A DNA stretch of 64,000 nucleotides, from assembly GCF_001442625.1 (NCBI RefSeq), contig NZ_LMZQ01000013.1, forward strand, positions 186,001 to 250,000, read 5' to 3'. Under the pieces are notes generated by a model. That model made no database searches and had not been told where the DNA came from. It worked only from the letters and a program-made list of their open reading frames with translations. This DNA is from Pedobacter ginsenosidimutans (GTDB lineage Bacteria; Bacteroidota; Bacteroidia; Sphingobacteriales; Sphingobacteriaceae). Shown piece after piece: positions 17,853 through 27,027 of the stretch. How positions within the stretch are numbered: position 1 is the stretch's first letter; the number at the start of each line of letters is the position of its first letter. Position numbers and translations under genes: made by a program.

Positions 17853-18713
17853 ATGAGCCAAAACAACTTCAAATTAGTAGAATGTCCACGCGATGCCATG
17901 CAAGGACTGCACGATTATGTTCCAACCGAACTTAAGGCCGAATATTTGAATCTTTTGCTTCAGGTAGGTTTCGATATGCTCGATTTTGGAAGTTTTGTTT
18001 CACCTAAAGCCATTCCACAAATGGCTGATACAGCTGAGGTTTTAGCACAATTGGATTTGAGCATCACTTCTACAAAGCTTTTGGCCATTGTAGCCAATTT
18101 AAGGGGTATAGAAAGCGCTGTAAAGCACCAAGCTATAGATTACCTTGGTTTTCCCTTTTCAATCTCTGAAACCTTCCAACAGCGCAATACCAATTCAAGC
18201 ATAATACAATCATTAAAAACGGTCGAAGAAATGCTCTCTCTTTGCACTAAAAACAATAAGAAAGCGGTTGTTTATCTATCGATGGGCTTTGGCAATCCTT
18301 ATGGAGACGAATGGAATTATGAAATTGTAGAAAAGTGGGCTGATGTGCTGGTGACTAAAGGTGTAGAGATTTTGTCGCTGGCCGATACTGTAGGTGTTTC
18401 CACACCAGAAAAGATCGAGAGCATATTGCCTAAACTGATTTCGAGGTTTAACCATACAGAAATCGGTATCCATCTGCATGCTACCCCCGCTGAGCGGTTT
18501 GAAAAAATAGAATCAGCTTATCGTTCTGGAGTAAAACGTATAGATTCGGCATTAAAAGGTTTTGGAGGCTGCCCAATGGCTGCTGATGACCTCACAGGCA
18601 ACATTGCCACTGAGGATGTAATTGGCTATTTGACTGCAAAAGGAGAAAATTTGAATCTGAACATGGATAAATGGAATGAGGCCATGGTGTTATCAGGGAA
18701 GATATTTCACTAA
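17853..18713 (+). CDS. Hydroxymethylglutaryl-CoA lyase-like protein
   Basis: The 286-residue TIM-barrel protein has the HMGL-like signatures LVECPRDAMQGL, SLADTVGVSTPEKI, the metal-binding GIHLHATP, and the loop KGFGGCPMAADDLTGN with the catalytic cysteine. Family members cleave HMG-CoA to acetoacetate and acetyl-CoA in leucine degradation. The final bases overlap those of the convergent TonB-like gene. Related aldolase-type substrates remain possible. Confidence 0.88.
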   Translation: MSQNNFKLVECPRDAMQGLHDYVPTELKAEYLNLLLQVGFDMLDFGSFVSPKAIPQMADTAEVLAQLDLSITSTKLLAIVANLRGIESAVKHQAIDYLGFPFSISETFQQRNTNSSIIQSLKTVEEMLSLCTKNNKKAVVYLSMGFGNPYGDEWNYEIVEKWADVLVTKGVEILSLADTVGVSTPEKIESILPKLISRFNHTEIGIHLHATPAERFEKIESAYRSGVKRIDSALKGFGGCPMAADDLTGNIATEDVIGYLTAKGENLNLNMDKWNEAMVLSGKIFH

Positions 18714-19405
18714 GGATTAAAATTAAAAGTTTGAGTCGCTTGCATCTTAACAAAATGGTTATTTTGCCTAGCTGGTTGCCACCTTGGCATCATTTTCAAA
18801 ACCCTAATGGCTTCATTATCTAAAGTTGGATGTAATGTCTTTCTAACCTTAATATTTGTTATTTCACCTTTAATTGAAACTGTGAATTTTAATGTTACAG
18901 AACCTGTTATTTTCTGACCGGACATTTCTTCAGGATATTTTAGATTATCGTAAATAAACTTATTCATTTCAATTTCGCCAGATGGGAAAGTAGGCTTCCT
19001 ATCTATTTCTTTAAAAGTACCCTTAATATAAACGTCAGCCCCAAAAACAGATCTATTTAAATTAATTAATTCTCCATTTGTATTCCAAATTTTAGTTTTT
19101 TTTATGATATTATTTTCAAAATAAGATTTCTTACTAACTTTCCCATTAGGAAAATACCAAACGAAATTGCCCTGTTTAATTTCGGGATCTAATGATTTAA
19201 ATACACCTTTCATTTGAAGCTGATTACTTTTATAATAGTCTTTAACAAAAAAAAGGTTGTTTTCTCTTTCAGCTATTCTGTAATAATCATAGCTTGAATT
19301 ATCAGTCTTTTCCCAGTTAGCATTAAAGTAAATAGTATCTATTTTTTGGGCTTTTGAGGCGATAGCCATTACAAGTAATAATAAGGATAGAGAGAGTTTT
19401 TTCAT
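18710..19405 (-). CDS. Secreted protein with TonB C-terminal domain
   Basis: I start this 231-residue protein at the ATG at 19405, which gives a normal signal peptide (MKKLSLSLLLLVMAIASKAQ). The longer frame from 19483 would place 26 charged residues before it. The middle has MORN/YwqK-like turns (GNFVWYFPNGKVSKKSYF). The end is a TonB_C domain: GSVTLKFTVSIKGEITNIKV and AIRVLKMMPRWQPA. Such proteins are common in Bacteroidota, but whether this one energises a receptor is not shown, and it lacks a TonB membrane anchor. The 3' end overlaps the convergent HMGL-like gene by four bases. Confidence 0.85.
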   Translation of the reverse strand: MKKLSLSLLLLVMAIASKAQKIDTIYFNANWEKTDNSSYDYYRIAERENNLFFVKDYYKSNQLQMKGVFKSLDPEIKQGNFVWYFPNGKVSKKSYFENNIIKKTKIWNTNGELINLNRSVFGADVYIKGTFKEIDRKPTFPSGEIEMNKFIYDNLKYPEEMSGQKITGSVTLKFTVSIKGEITNIKVRKTLHPTLDNEAIRVLKMMPRWQPARQNNHFVKMQATQTFNFNP

Positions 19406-19600
19406 TTGAGAGGTGTTATTATTTTTTTTAGTTTCCAAACCTAAAAAACAGCGAAAGGTAATTAATTTATAATTATTTTTCAACTGGTCATTATTAAGAA
19501 ATAATTTTTATTTCTTAATGTTTTTGCGAGTAGAACACAAAATTATCCGGAAAAACATACTCTAAATCATTGATTTTATTTCCCTTACAGCAAATCTTAA

Positions 19601-20023
19601 TTAAACCTTCTTCACCATTTTAAAGTGCTGTATGCCAGCCTCTTCAAATTGCTCTCCCTCTGCTACAAAACCAAATTTAGCATATAAACTCATGGCATCT
19701 AATTGCGAGTTCAGGTAAATATAATGTGCATCTTCTGGCAAATCAGATAAAGCCTCAGCAATTAGGGCACGACCTACCCCCTGCCCTCTAAAATCTTTTA
19801 AAACTGCGAAACGTTCCAGCTTATAACCATTATCCGTTTTACGCCATCTGCAGGCACCGCAAGGTTGGCCGTTATTTGTTGCCAGAAAATGTGTAGATTC
19901 ATCTTCATGTTCCCACTCCAATTCCGGTGGACAGTTCTGTTCGTCTACAAATACAATCTTGCGGATCGCAAATACTTTATCTAAATCTTCGGGATGGTTA
20001 ACTTTTTGAACGTGCAGACTCAT
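19601..20023 (-). CDS. GNAT family N-acetyltransferase
   Basis: The 140-residue protein has the acetyl-CoA loop LKDFRGQGVGRALIAEAL, preceded by the strand YKLERFAVL. The N-terminus (VFAIRKIVFVDEQNCPPELEWE) resembles the ElaA/YjcF-like branch. The substrate is unknown. Its start overlaps the end of the upstream iron-permease-like gene by 26 bases, so the two are translated from one transcript. Confidence 0.88.
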   Translation of the reverse strand: MSLHVQKVNHPEDLDKVFAIRKIVFVDEQNCPPELEWEHEDESTHFLATNNGQPCGACRWRKTDNGYKLERFAVLKDFRGQGVGRALIAEALSDLPEDAHYIYLNSQLDAMSLYAKFGFVAEGEQFEEAGIQHFKMVKKV

Positions 20024-20504
20024 TATCGTGGTGTTTAAAGTGTTTATTCAATTTTAATTTCGATTCATTTAATGCCTCAGCAACATCAATTGAATGCGAA
20101 CAATGAATATCGGCCTCTTTTTTGGCAAGTGTGGCAATCGTAACGTAAAATTTATGTAACTGATCCAGTTCTTTTTCGCTCAAATCTTCTATGTCAACCA
20201 TCCGGTTGCTTGCACCCTGCTGCGCCGCAATCAATTCATTCAATTTTAACTGAATTGCCTTACCATCTTTATTCTGCGCCTTTTGGATCAAAAAAACCAT
20301 CAAAAAGGTGATAATCGTTGTGCCCGTGTTTATTACCAATTGCCAGGTTTCAGAATAATTGAAAAGTGGGCCTGTTACTGCCCAAATCACTACGATTGCC
20401 GTTGCCGCTATAAATGCAACAGAGCTGCCTGTAAATTTGGTTGCCACATTGGCAAATTTCTCGAAAAAATTATTTCTTTTGGTATCGTTTTTAGATTTAG
20501 CCAT
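19998..20504 (-). CDS. Low-affinity iron permease-like membrane protein
   Basis: I start this 168-residue protein at the ATG at 20504 (MAKSKNDTKRNNFFEKFANV). The longer frame from 20552 runs through the terminator hairpin at 20536-20582. Two hydrophobic helices (about 24-45 and 55-75, with WQLVINTGTTIITFLMVFLIQ) and a following QNKDGKAIQLKLNELI segment fit the bacterial low-affinity iron permease family. Iron transport is assigned by family name only. A role for these short proteins is not established. Confidence 0.75.
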   Translation of the reverse strand: MAKSKNDTKRNNFFEKFANVATKFTGSSVAFIAATAIVVIWAVTGPLFNYSETWQLVINTGTTIITFLMVFLIQKAQNKDGKAIQLKLNELIAAQQGASNRMVDIEDLSEKELDQLHKFYVTIATLAKKEADIHCSHSIDVAEALNESKLKLNKHFKHHDNESARSKS

Positions 20505-20535
20505 TACAATTTGTTTGCTTAAATATAACCATAAA

Positions 20536-20582
20536 ACAAACAAAAGCGCCATAAGTTTTTAAACCCATGGCGCTTTTGTTTC
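20536..20582 (-). terminator. Terminator after fba
   Basis: A 12-base perfect stem, CAAAAGCGCCAT with ATGGCGCTTTTG, is followed on the minus strand by a T-rich run. It lies 70 bases beyond the fba stop codon and separates fba from the downstream pair. Confidence 0.8.
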
Positions 20583-20651
20583 AATTGAAAGGTTGGAAAG
20601 TTGAAAGGTTTCAATGTTAAAACATTACAACTTTATAACCCTTCCAACTCC

Positions 20652-21731
20652 TTATAACTTATCGTTAACGTTGATACAGTTTAGATCTTCGAAAGCAGCA
20701 GTTAAACGCTTTACGAAAGTTTCTTCACCTTTACGCAACCAAACGCGTGGATCATAGTATTTTTTATTTGGTTTATCATCGCCATCAGGATTACCAATCT
20801 GGCCTTGAAGATAAGCTTCATTCTTTTTGTAATATTCTAAAATACCTTCCCAAAACGCCCATTGCATATCAGTATCGATATTCATTTTAATTGCACCATA
20901 AGAAATTGCTTCTCTGATTTCTTCCTGAGTAGAACCAGAACCACCGTGGAATACGAAGTTGATTGGTTTCTCTGCAGTTAAGCTGAATTTTTCTTTGATA
21001 AAATCCTGAGAATTTTTCAAAATTACCGGTTGCAATTTTACGTTACCTGGTTTATAAACGCCATGTACGTTACCAAAAGCAGCAGCAACTGTAAAACGAG
21101 GAGAAACTTTGCTTAATTCTTCGTAAGCATAAGCCACTTCGCTAGGCTGAGTATATAATTTAGAGCTATCTACATCGCTATTATCAACACCATCTTCTTC
21201 ACCACCTGTAACACCAAGTTCGATTTCGATTGTCATGTTCATTTTAGCCATGCGCGCTAAGTATTTAGCAGAAATTTCCATGTTTTCTTCAATCGACTCC
21301 TCCGATAAATCCAACATATGTGATGAAAACAAGGGTTTTCCAGTTTCAGCGAAGAATTTTTCACCGTGGTCTAAAAGTCCATCAATCCAAGGCAATAATT
21401 TTTTAGCGGCGTGGTCGGTATGTAAAACCACAGCAACACCATAATGCTCTGCCAATAAATGTACATGTTTAGCTGCCGATACAGCACCTAAAATACATGC
21501 TTGCAATTTCTCATTATCTAAAGATTTGCCTGCATAAAACTGTGCACCTCCATTAGATAGTTGAATCATAACAGGCGAATTTACTGCCTTAGCAGTTTCC
21601 AATACCGCATTAACCGTATTTGTACCGGTTACGTTAACTGCTGGTAAAGCAAACTGATGTTTTTTAGCCTGCTCAAACAATTCTTGAACGGCATCTCCGT
21701 AAATTACGCCTTTGTAGCCTTTTAAACTCAT
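20652..21731 (-). CDS. fbaA: Class II fructose-bisphosphate aldolase
   Basis: The 359-residue enzyme has the zinc-binding LHTDHAAKKLLPW. It also has EIELGVTGGEEDGVD, FVFHGGSGSTQEEIREAI and KMNIDTDMQWAFW, all diagnostic of class II FBP aldolase of the E. coli FbaA type. It cleaves fructose-1,6-bisphosphate to DHAP and glyceraldehyde-3-phosphate in glycolysis. It stands alone between its own promoter and terminator. Confidence 0.97.
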   Translation of the reverse strand: MSLKGYKGVIYGDAVQELFEQAKKHQFALPAVNVTGTNTVNAVLETAKAVNSPVMIQLSNGGAQFYAGKSLDNEKLQACILGAVSAAKHVHLLAEHYGVAVVLHTDHAAKKLLPWIDGLLDHGEKFFAETGKPLFSSHMLDLSEESIEENMEISAKYLARMAKMNMTIEIELGVTGGEEDGVDNSDVDSSKLYTQPSEVAYAYEELSKVSPRFTVAAAFGNVHGVYKPGNVKLQPVILKNSQDFIKEKFSLTAEKPINFVFHGGSGSTQEEIREAISYGAIKMNIDTDMQWAFWEGILEYYKKNEAYLQGQIGNPDGDDKPNKKYYDPRVWLRKGEETFVKRLTAAFEDLNCINVNDKL

Positions 21732-21753
21732 TTCTTGTTAATTTTATTAAGTC

Positions 21754-21782
21754 CGAAGTTATAAAAAAAAATAACATTCCAA
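21754..21782 (-). promoter_or_regulatory. Probable promoter of fba
   Basis: On the minus strand TTGG (21782-21779) is followed by 17 bases and TAACTTCG (21761-21754), a seven-of-eight type match to TAnnTTTG. It would give a leader of about 20 bases. Confidence 0.5.
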
Positions 21783-22052
21783 GCTTTTCTAACAACAGAA
21801 TTATTTGCCTAACAGCAAAATAAGGCCTATTTAGTGTAAAAAACACATTATCCTTAGTGTAAAAAAGACACACTTAAGTTTACAATTAGCAGCTAGCAGT
21901 AGTCAATGCCAAGTTTTCAATTACCTATCCAACGCTTGCATTATTGCCAATCGACTATCAGCCAATTAACCATTGACTATTTTTACACCTAATAAAGGTT
22001 CGACTTTATTTTATTTTTCGTTTCTTTGCAATCCAATTCTTCAAAAAATTAT
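21783..22052. other. Spacer between divergent fba and accD
   Basis: No gene is visible. The stretch 21890-21980 is made of short recurring words (GCCAAT, ACTATC, CCATTGAC) like those in other spacers of this window. The accD promoter must lie near 21990-22030 but I cannot define it. Confidence 0.5.
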
Positions 22053-22898
22053 ATGGCTTGGTTTAAGAGAGAAAAAAAAGGTATCATCACCACAACAGAA
22101 GAGAAAAAAGAAGCACCAGATGGTTTGTGGAATAAATGTCCAAATTGTAAAAAACCGCTACATCAGGCAGAACTTCAGGAAAACAAATACGTTTGTCATT
22201 ACTGCGATTACCACCTGAGAGTAGGCTCAAAAGAATATTTCGAGGTTTTATTTGATAATAACGAGTTTAAAGAGCTGTTTCCTAACTTAACATCGGGCGA
22301 CCCTTTAAATTTTAACGATAACAAACCTTACACCGATAGAATTAAAGAAAGCCAGGCTAAAACAGGCCTAAAAGACGCTATCCGTGCCGGTGTTGGTAAA
22401 ATCGAAGGACAAGACCTCGTAATTGCCTGTATGGATTTTGCTTTTATCGGCGGTTCGATGGGTTCTGTTGTGGGCGAAAAAATTGCAAGATCGATCGATT
22501 ACAGCATTAAACATAAAGTTCCGTTCCTGATGATCTCAAAATCAGGTGGTGCACGTATGATGGAAGCCGCATTTTCATTAATGCAAATGGCTAAAACATC
22601 AGCCAAACTTGCCTTATTAGGTCAGGCTAAAGTTCCATATATCTCTTTATTAACCGATCCAACTACCGGTGGTGTAACTGCATCATACGCCATGTTAGGT
22701 GATATCAATATTGCAGAACCAGGCGCACTGATCGGTTTTGCTGGTCCGCGGGTAATTAAAGAAACCATTAAAAAAGATTTACCAAAAGGTTTCCAAACTT
22801 CAGAATTCGTTCTCGAACACGGTTTCCTCGATTTCATTGTAGATAGAAGAGCCATGAAAGCTAAATTGGGCGCTTTTATTAAAATGATGAACAACTAG
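22053..22898 (+). CDS. accD: Acetyl-CoA carboxylase carboxyltransferase beta subunit
   Basis: The 281-residue protein starts [10 protein letters not shown]. It has the N-terminal zinc finger (CPNCKKP at about 35-40 and CHYCDYH at about 54-59) and the carboxyltransferase core with [19 protein letters not shown] and [33 protein letters not shown]. With AccA it transfers CO2 from biotin to acetyl-CoA, the first step of fatty acid synthesis. The ATG at 22053 is preferred. An in-frame ATG at 22026 adds nine residues outside the family pattern. Confidence 0.97.
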   Translation: MAWFKREKKGIITTTEEKKEAPDGLWNKCPNCKKPLHQAELQENKYVCHYCDYHLRVGSKEYFEVLFDNNEFKELFPNLTSGDPLNFNDNKPYTDRIKESQAKTGLKDAIRAGVGKIEGQDLVIACMDFAFIGGSMGSVVGEKIARSIDYSIKHKVPFLMISKSGGARMMEAAFSLMQMAKTSAKLALLGQAKVPYISLLTDPTTGGVTASYAMLGDINIAEPGALIGFAGPRVIKETIKKDLPKGFQTSEFVLEHGFLDFIVDRRAMKAKLGAFIKMMNN

Positions 22899-22967
22899 TT
22901 GGTTCAATAGTTCATTAGCCATTGGTTCATTAGTGCAATCGACCAATGAACAAGTGAACTACAATAA
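22899..22967. other. Spacer of short recurring words
   Basis: GGTTCAATAG, GTTCATTAG, CCATTGGTTCATTAG and an inverted CCAATGAAC follow the accD stop. They are the same word set as the arms around the four-helix-bundle gene at 11.6-12.1 kb. Confidence 0.55.
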
Positions 22968-23060
22968 GAAAAGCAGGGCTTGAATGACTTCGGTTAATTC
23001 AGTCCTGCTTTTCGTTTCAAGTCCTCGCTACACTGCGGGCTTTCACTTCAATCAGGTTTA
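22968..23060 (-). repeat. Dispersed intergenic repeat, family A copy 3
   Basis: On the minus strand it reads AAACCTGATTGAAGTG, AAAGCCCGCAGTG, GCGAGGACTTGAAACG and AAAAGCAGGACTG, and ends CCTGCTTTTC. It is very close to copy 1 at 10564. The following 400 bases to the next gene hold no convincing frame. Confidence 0.85.
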
Positions 23061-23476
23061 ATTAGATAATTTTGTAGTCCTTTTGAGAGGTTTTCCTAGC
23101 GTGTGTATTAAATTAAATCCCCCCCAGCTTAGTATTATACATGCGGGAGCGAACTTTAAAATCTCCACAACCTTTCCGAAGAACACATTCGGCATCAGAA
23201 GATTTGTAAGCAAAATGCAAATAAATCTTTACTGCAGCTCTACTTCGCTCAGCAATGAAGTAAGAAATCCTACGAGTGTTGCAGAAACAAACAAAAACCA
23301 CTATCCTTCACACGGCTTAGGATTGCGTTTAAAGATTTATTTAGGATTTGCTACAAAGGTTCGCAAGCCTTGATTTTTGCTCCACTTTTTATCAAGAAAA
23401 AGTGGAAAGCCCGTCTGGCTAAGACAAAAACACCACAAATTTTTCTTATTTTTAAACTAACCAAACCATAAACTAA

Positions 23477-23941
23477 ATGAAAAAATTATTCCTATTCATC
23501 TCCTTGATCACCGCTATGTTCACCACTCAGGCGCAGGAGAACAAAGCTAAAGCCCCTTATGATGAAGCCTTAGCTAAAAAGCTTGGTGCCGACAACTACG
23601 GCATGAAAATGTATGTGCTGGTTATTTTGAAATCAGGAACGAATACCACAGAAACAAAAGCCAAAACAGATAGCTTATTTGCCGGGCATATGGCAAACAT
23701 GGGTAAAATGGTCGAAGCACAAAAACTCGTAATTGCTGGCCCAATGGGTAAAAACGATAAAAATTACCGCGGTATTTTCGTTTTAAACACAAAATCAATT
23801 GAGGAAGCAAAACAATTATTAGAAAGCGATCCGGCCATCAAAGCTAAATTACTGGAACCAGAATTATACAATTGGTATGGCTCTGCAGCACTAGCTGAGT
23901 ATTTGCCATTTCATGATAAGATCCAGAAAAGTAGTTTTTAA
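23477..23941 (+). CDS. Secreted YCII-domain protein
   Basis: The 154-residue product has a signal peptide (MKKLFLFISLITAMFTTQAQ). A YCII-like ferredoxin-fold domain follows: MKMYVLVILKSG, FAGHMANMGKMVEAQKLVIAGPMG and RGIFVLNTKSIEEAKQLLES. Cytoplasmic YciI proteins have a conserved His-Asp pair, and the exported Bacteroidota versions have no known function. The gene is followed by the ATGACG-ended repeat at 24047. Confidence 0.85.
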   Translation: MKKLFLFISLITAMFTTQAQENKAKAPYDEALAKKLGADNYGMKMYVLVILKSGTNTTETKAKTDSLFAGHMANMGKMVEAQKLVIAGPMGKNDKNYRGIFVLNTKSIEEAKQLLESDPAIKAKLLEPELYNWYGSAALAEYLPFHDKIQKSSF

Positions 23942-24046
23942 GGTTGTTTGCTTTGGAAGTACTGAAGATACGGAGAAGTTAAAATAGTGAGGTCGGGCGT
24001 TACTATCTGACTTTTCAGCCTAATGAATCATTCAAGATCCACTTGT

Positions 24047-24087
24047 GAGACTGCTACGGCGATGAAAAATCGCCTCGCAATGACGAT
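24047..24087. repeat. ATGACG-ended palindrome (family E)
   Basis: GAGACTGCTACGGCGAT and ATCGCCTCGCAATGACG form a stem around GAAAA. A sister copy lies at 28736-28775. Confidence 0.65.
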
Positions 24088-24176
24088 CCTACTTACTGCA
24101 ACATTTCCATTAACATCCTGCAACCCTACTCCTTATTTCATAAATTAGCTTATCAAATAATCAACCCTAACTAATT

Positions 24177-25724
24177 ATGAATAAAAAACTACTCTTTTCT
24201 GCACTATTGCTGTGCACTTCGGCCAGCATTTTTGCGCAAGACAAAAAAATAATCGACAATATTGTTAAAGAAGTGAACGAAAACTCTCAATTAGAGAAAC
24301 TTGCTCACGAACTTTTAGATGTTGTTGGACCACGTTTAGTTGGTTCACCACAAATGAAACAAGCCAATGACTGGGCCGTAAAAAAATATACAGGTTGGGG
24401 TATCTCTGCAAAAAATGAAAAATGGGGCGAATGGGCTGGCTGGGAAAGGGGCATTACACACATCGATTTAATAAGTCCACGGGTTAGAACCTTAGAAGGT
24501 ACGCAATTGGCCTGGAGTCCTTCTACAAATGGTAAAGCGATTAATGCAGAAGCGATTATTCTCCCAGAAATTACAGATTCGGTAGCTTTTCAAAAATGGT
24601 TGCCAAATGTAAAAGGTAAAATCGTATTGATTTCGATGAATCAACTATCTGGCCGACCAGAAAAAAACTGGGAAGAATTTGCCACAAAAGATTTATTCGA
24701 AAAGTTTAAAAAAGAAAAAGCCGACGCCGCTAAAGCATGGACAGCCAGCATAGCCAAAACTGGTTTAACAGCAAAAACACTTCCTATAGCGATAGAAAAT
24801 GCAGGTGCAGTAGCGGTGGTGATCAATAACTGGTCGCAGGGTTTTGGCGTAGATAAAATTTTTGGCGCAAATACTAAAAAAGTCCCAACTTTAGATTTAT
24901 CTGTTGAAGATTACGGCCTGGTTTACCGCCTTGCGCTGAACGGTGATAAACCTAAACTAAGAATCGAAGCAGATGCGAAGAAATTAGGCGTAGTACCTAC
25001 TTTTAATACCATAGCCGAAATTAAAGGCACGCAGAAACCAAACGAATATGTGATGCTTTCTGCACATTTCGATTCTTGGGATGGCGCAAGCGGCGCTACC
25101 GATAATGGTTCTGGTACCATTTTAATGATGGAAGCCATGCGCATTCTAAAAAAAATCTATCCTAACCCTAAACGTACCATTTTGGTTGGCCATTGGGGAA
25201 GTGAAGAACAGGGCTTAAATGGTTCAAGGGCTTTTGTAGAAGATCATCCGGAAATTGTAAATAATCTTCAGGCTTTGTTTAACCAGGATAACGGTACAGG
25301 CCGGGTAGTGAATATTGGCGGACAAGGCTTTGCTAAATCGAAAGATTACATTACCCGTTGGTTGGCTGCAGTACCAGATACCATTAAAAACCAGATCAAA
25401 ACCAATTTCCCAGGGTCGCCTGGTGCAGGAGGTTCTGATTTTGCTTCTTTTGTTGCCGCCGGAGCATTGGGTTACTCGTTAAGTTCTACCAGCTGGGACT
25501 ACGGAACATACACCTGGCACACCAACCGCGATAGTTACGACAAATTAGTTTTCGACGAGATTAGAAGCAATGTAATTTTAGCCGCAATCATGGTTTATAT
25601 GGCCTGCGAAGATCCTGAGAAAACTTCAACTGAAAAAGCTACAGATTTACCTGTAAACGAACGTACCGGAAAGCCAGCAACCTGGCCAGTACAAACCAAA
25701 TCGAACAGAAAAGGTGGGTTGTAA
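24177..25724 (+). CDS. Secreted M28-family zinc peptidase
   Basis: The 515-residue protein has a signal peptide ending SIFAQ. The central part contains a PA-like insert (about 130-260). The M28 catalytic domain shows ligands in LSAHFDSWDGASGATDNGSGT, GSEEQGLNGS (catalytic glutamate pair), FNQDNGTGR and TWHTNRDSYDKL, a complete two-zinc set. It is probably a periplasmic or outer-membrane aminopeptidase or dipeptidase acting on imported peptides. A terminator follows directly, so it is a single-gene unit. Confidence 0.93.
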   Translation: MNKKLLFSALLLCTSASIFAQDKKIIDNIVKEVNENSQLEKLAHELLDVVGPRLVGSPQMKQANDWAVKKYTGWGISAKNEKWGEWAGWERGITHIDLISPRVRTLEGTQLAWSPSTNGKAINAEAIILPEITDSVAFQKWLPNVKGKIVLISMNQLSGRPEKNWEEFATKDLFEKFKKEKADAAKAWTASIAKTGLTAKTLPIAIENAGAVAVVINNWSQGFGVDKIFGANTKKVPTLDLSVEDYGLVYRLALNGDKPKLRIEADAKKLGVVPTFNTIAEIKGTQKPNEYVMLSAHFDSWDGASGATDNGSGTILMMEAMRILKKIYPNPKRTILVGHWGSEEQGLNGSRAFVEDHPEIVNNLQALFNQDNGTGRVVNIGGQGFAKSKDYITRWLAAVPDTIKNQIKTNFPGSPGAGGSDFASFVAAGALGYSLSSTSWDYGTYTWHTNRDSYDKLVFDEIRSNVILAAIMVYMACEDPEKTSTEKATDLPVNERTGKPATWPVQTKSNRKGGL

Positions 25725-25750
25725 ATAAAGATTTTGAACACGTTTTAAAG

Positions 25751-25779
25751 GAGCATTTGGAAACAGGTGCTCTTTTTTT
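25751..25779 (+). terminator. Terminator after the M28 peptidase gene
   Basis: GAGCATTTG pairs with CAGGTGCTC across a GAAA loop and is followed by seven T residues, 27 bases after the stop codon. Confidence 0.85.
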
Positions 25780-25820
25780 GCACTAATTCTGATATGCTGT
25801 CATTCTTCGTCATCGCCCAG

Positions 25821-25895
25821 TCGTCATTCCCGTGAAAACGGGAATCCTAAAACTTATTGCACTTCATTAAGATTCCCGCCTGCGCGGGAATGACG
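25821..25895. repeat. ATGACG-ended palindrome (family C)
   Basis: It holds an inverted pair of CGTCATTCCCG and CGGGAATGACGG. The right part, GATTCCCGCCTGCGCGGGAA, is repeated at 28571 and 53014. It ends 38 bases from the cydB stop codon. Confidence 0.8.
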
Positions 25896-25933
25896 GCCGA
25901 TTTTAAAATCTATCAGTAGTAGTATTAATTTTT

Positions 25934-26941
25934 TTACTCCTCTTTCTTCTGGAACTTATAAAACAGATACCCCAAAAAAGGTAGAATCAATACACTCCCC
26001 AATAAAAGTGCTAAACCTAAACTATAAATGGTTTTTTCAGGCCCTGCGGTTTCGAGAAGTGAGATTGCATCACCATTTTTTAAACGGATAAAGTTTGGAA
26101 AATGCGCGTAACTAATGGCCAAGAGGATCATTGTGACCTGAAAACCAGCTAAAATGCGTAAAACTTTTGTTTTACCTTTAATTAGCAGGTACCATAACAG
26201 CACAAGGGATAAACTTGCCAAAATAATGGCCGATAAACCAACATTGCTCTTAAAAACCCAATCAGTCAATGGAATTTTATCTCTTTGGGCAGCAATAAAT
26301 ACCATCGCACCAAAAACTACGGCAGCCACGTTCATAAATTCCGCCTTTTTAATAAAACGGCGTTTATCATGTGCTTCTTTTGTTTCACCTATAAGGTAAA
26401 TAGCAGCAAGAAAACCACAAAGAGAGACCGTAAACATGCCTACAGCAACAGAAAACCAGTTCAGCCAGCCCGAAATATACGCGGTATAAAAATCGTTAGC
26501 CTGCGTATCGATATGGCCTGAAATTAAGCTTCCGGCAATAATGCCAAGGAACAACGCCGTTACAAAACTCGAATACCTGAATATGCGGTTATAAAACCAC
26601 TGCATATCATCTTTAACAGCATCGTAATGGCGGAATACAAAGGCGGTGCCCCTTGCAATAATTCCGATGAGCATAATCGCCAATGGAATATGCAGATAAA
26701 CCGACATGGTGGTATAAATATGCGGGAAACCCACGAAAAGGATTACAATGGCAATAATCAGCCACATATGATTAGCTTCCCAAACCGGACCAATGGCCTG
26801 GTACATGGTTTTACGGGTTTTACTTCTGTTTTTTGTTGAAGTAAACAGTTCAATAATCCCTGCACCAAAATCAGCCCCGCCCAATAAAAAGTAGAGCAGA
26901 ATGGCCATGCATAAAAATGTAATTACAACTTGTTCCATCAT
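25934..26941 (-). CDS. cydB: Cytochrome bd ubiquinol oxidase subunit II
   Basis: The 335-residue membrane protein begins FLCMAILLYFLLGGADFGAGIIELF, the CydB signature. Further motifs are QAIGPVWEANHMWLIIAIVILFVGFP and about eight hydrophobic helices. With CydA it forms the high-affinity quinol oxidase used at low oxygen. It follows cydA after 86 bases, and that gap carries part of a CACAGATT-type repeat. A second ATG directly follows the first. Confidence 0.95.
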   Translation of the reverse strand: MMEQVVITFLCMAILLYFLLGGADFGAGIIELFTSTKNRSKTRKTMYQAIGPVWEANHMWLIIAIVILFVGFPHIYTTMSVYLHIPLAIMLIGIIARGTAFVFRHYDAVKDDMQWFYNRIFRYSSFVTALFLGIIAGSLISGHIDTQANDFYTAYISGWLNWFSVAVGMFTVSLCGFLAAIYLIGETKEAHDKRRFIKKAEFMNVAAVVFGAMVFIAAQRDKIPLTDWVFKSNVGLSAIILASLSLVLLWYLLIKGKTKVLRILAGFQVTMILLAISYAHFPNFIRLKNGDAISLLETAGPEKTIYSLGLALLLGSVLILPFLGYLFYKFQKKEE

Positions 26942-27027
26942 TTATTTTTTTGCCACAGATTTTGACAATTCGACTGCAAGTCTCAAGCCTTCATCCGTAT
27001 TCATCCTTTTTATCAGTGGTTAATTAA

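Noticed and set aside
23083-23373. Plus-strand frame of 96 codons after accD
   Set aside because: It lies in a repeat-rich spacer, lacks a ribosome binding site and shows no motif.
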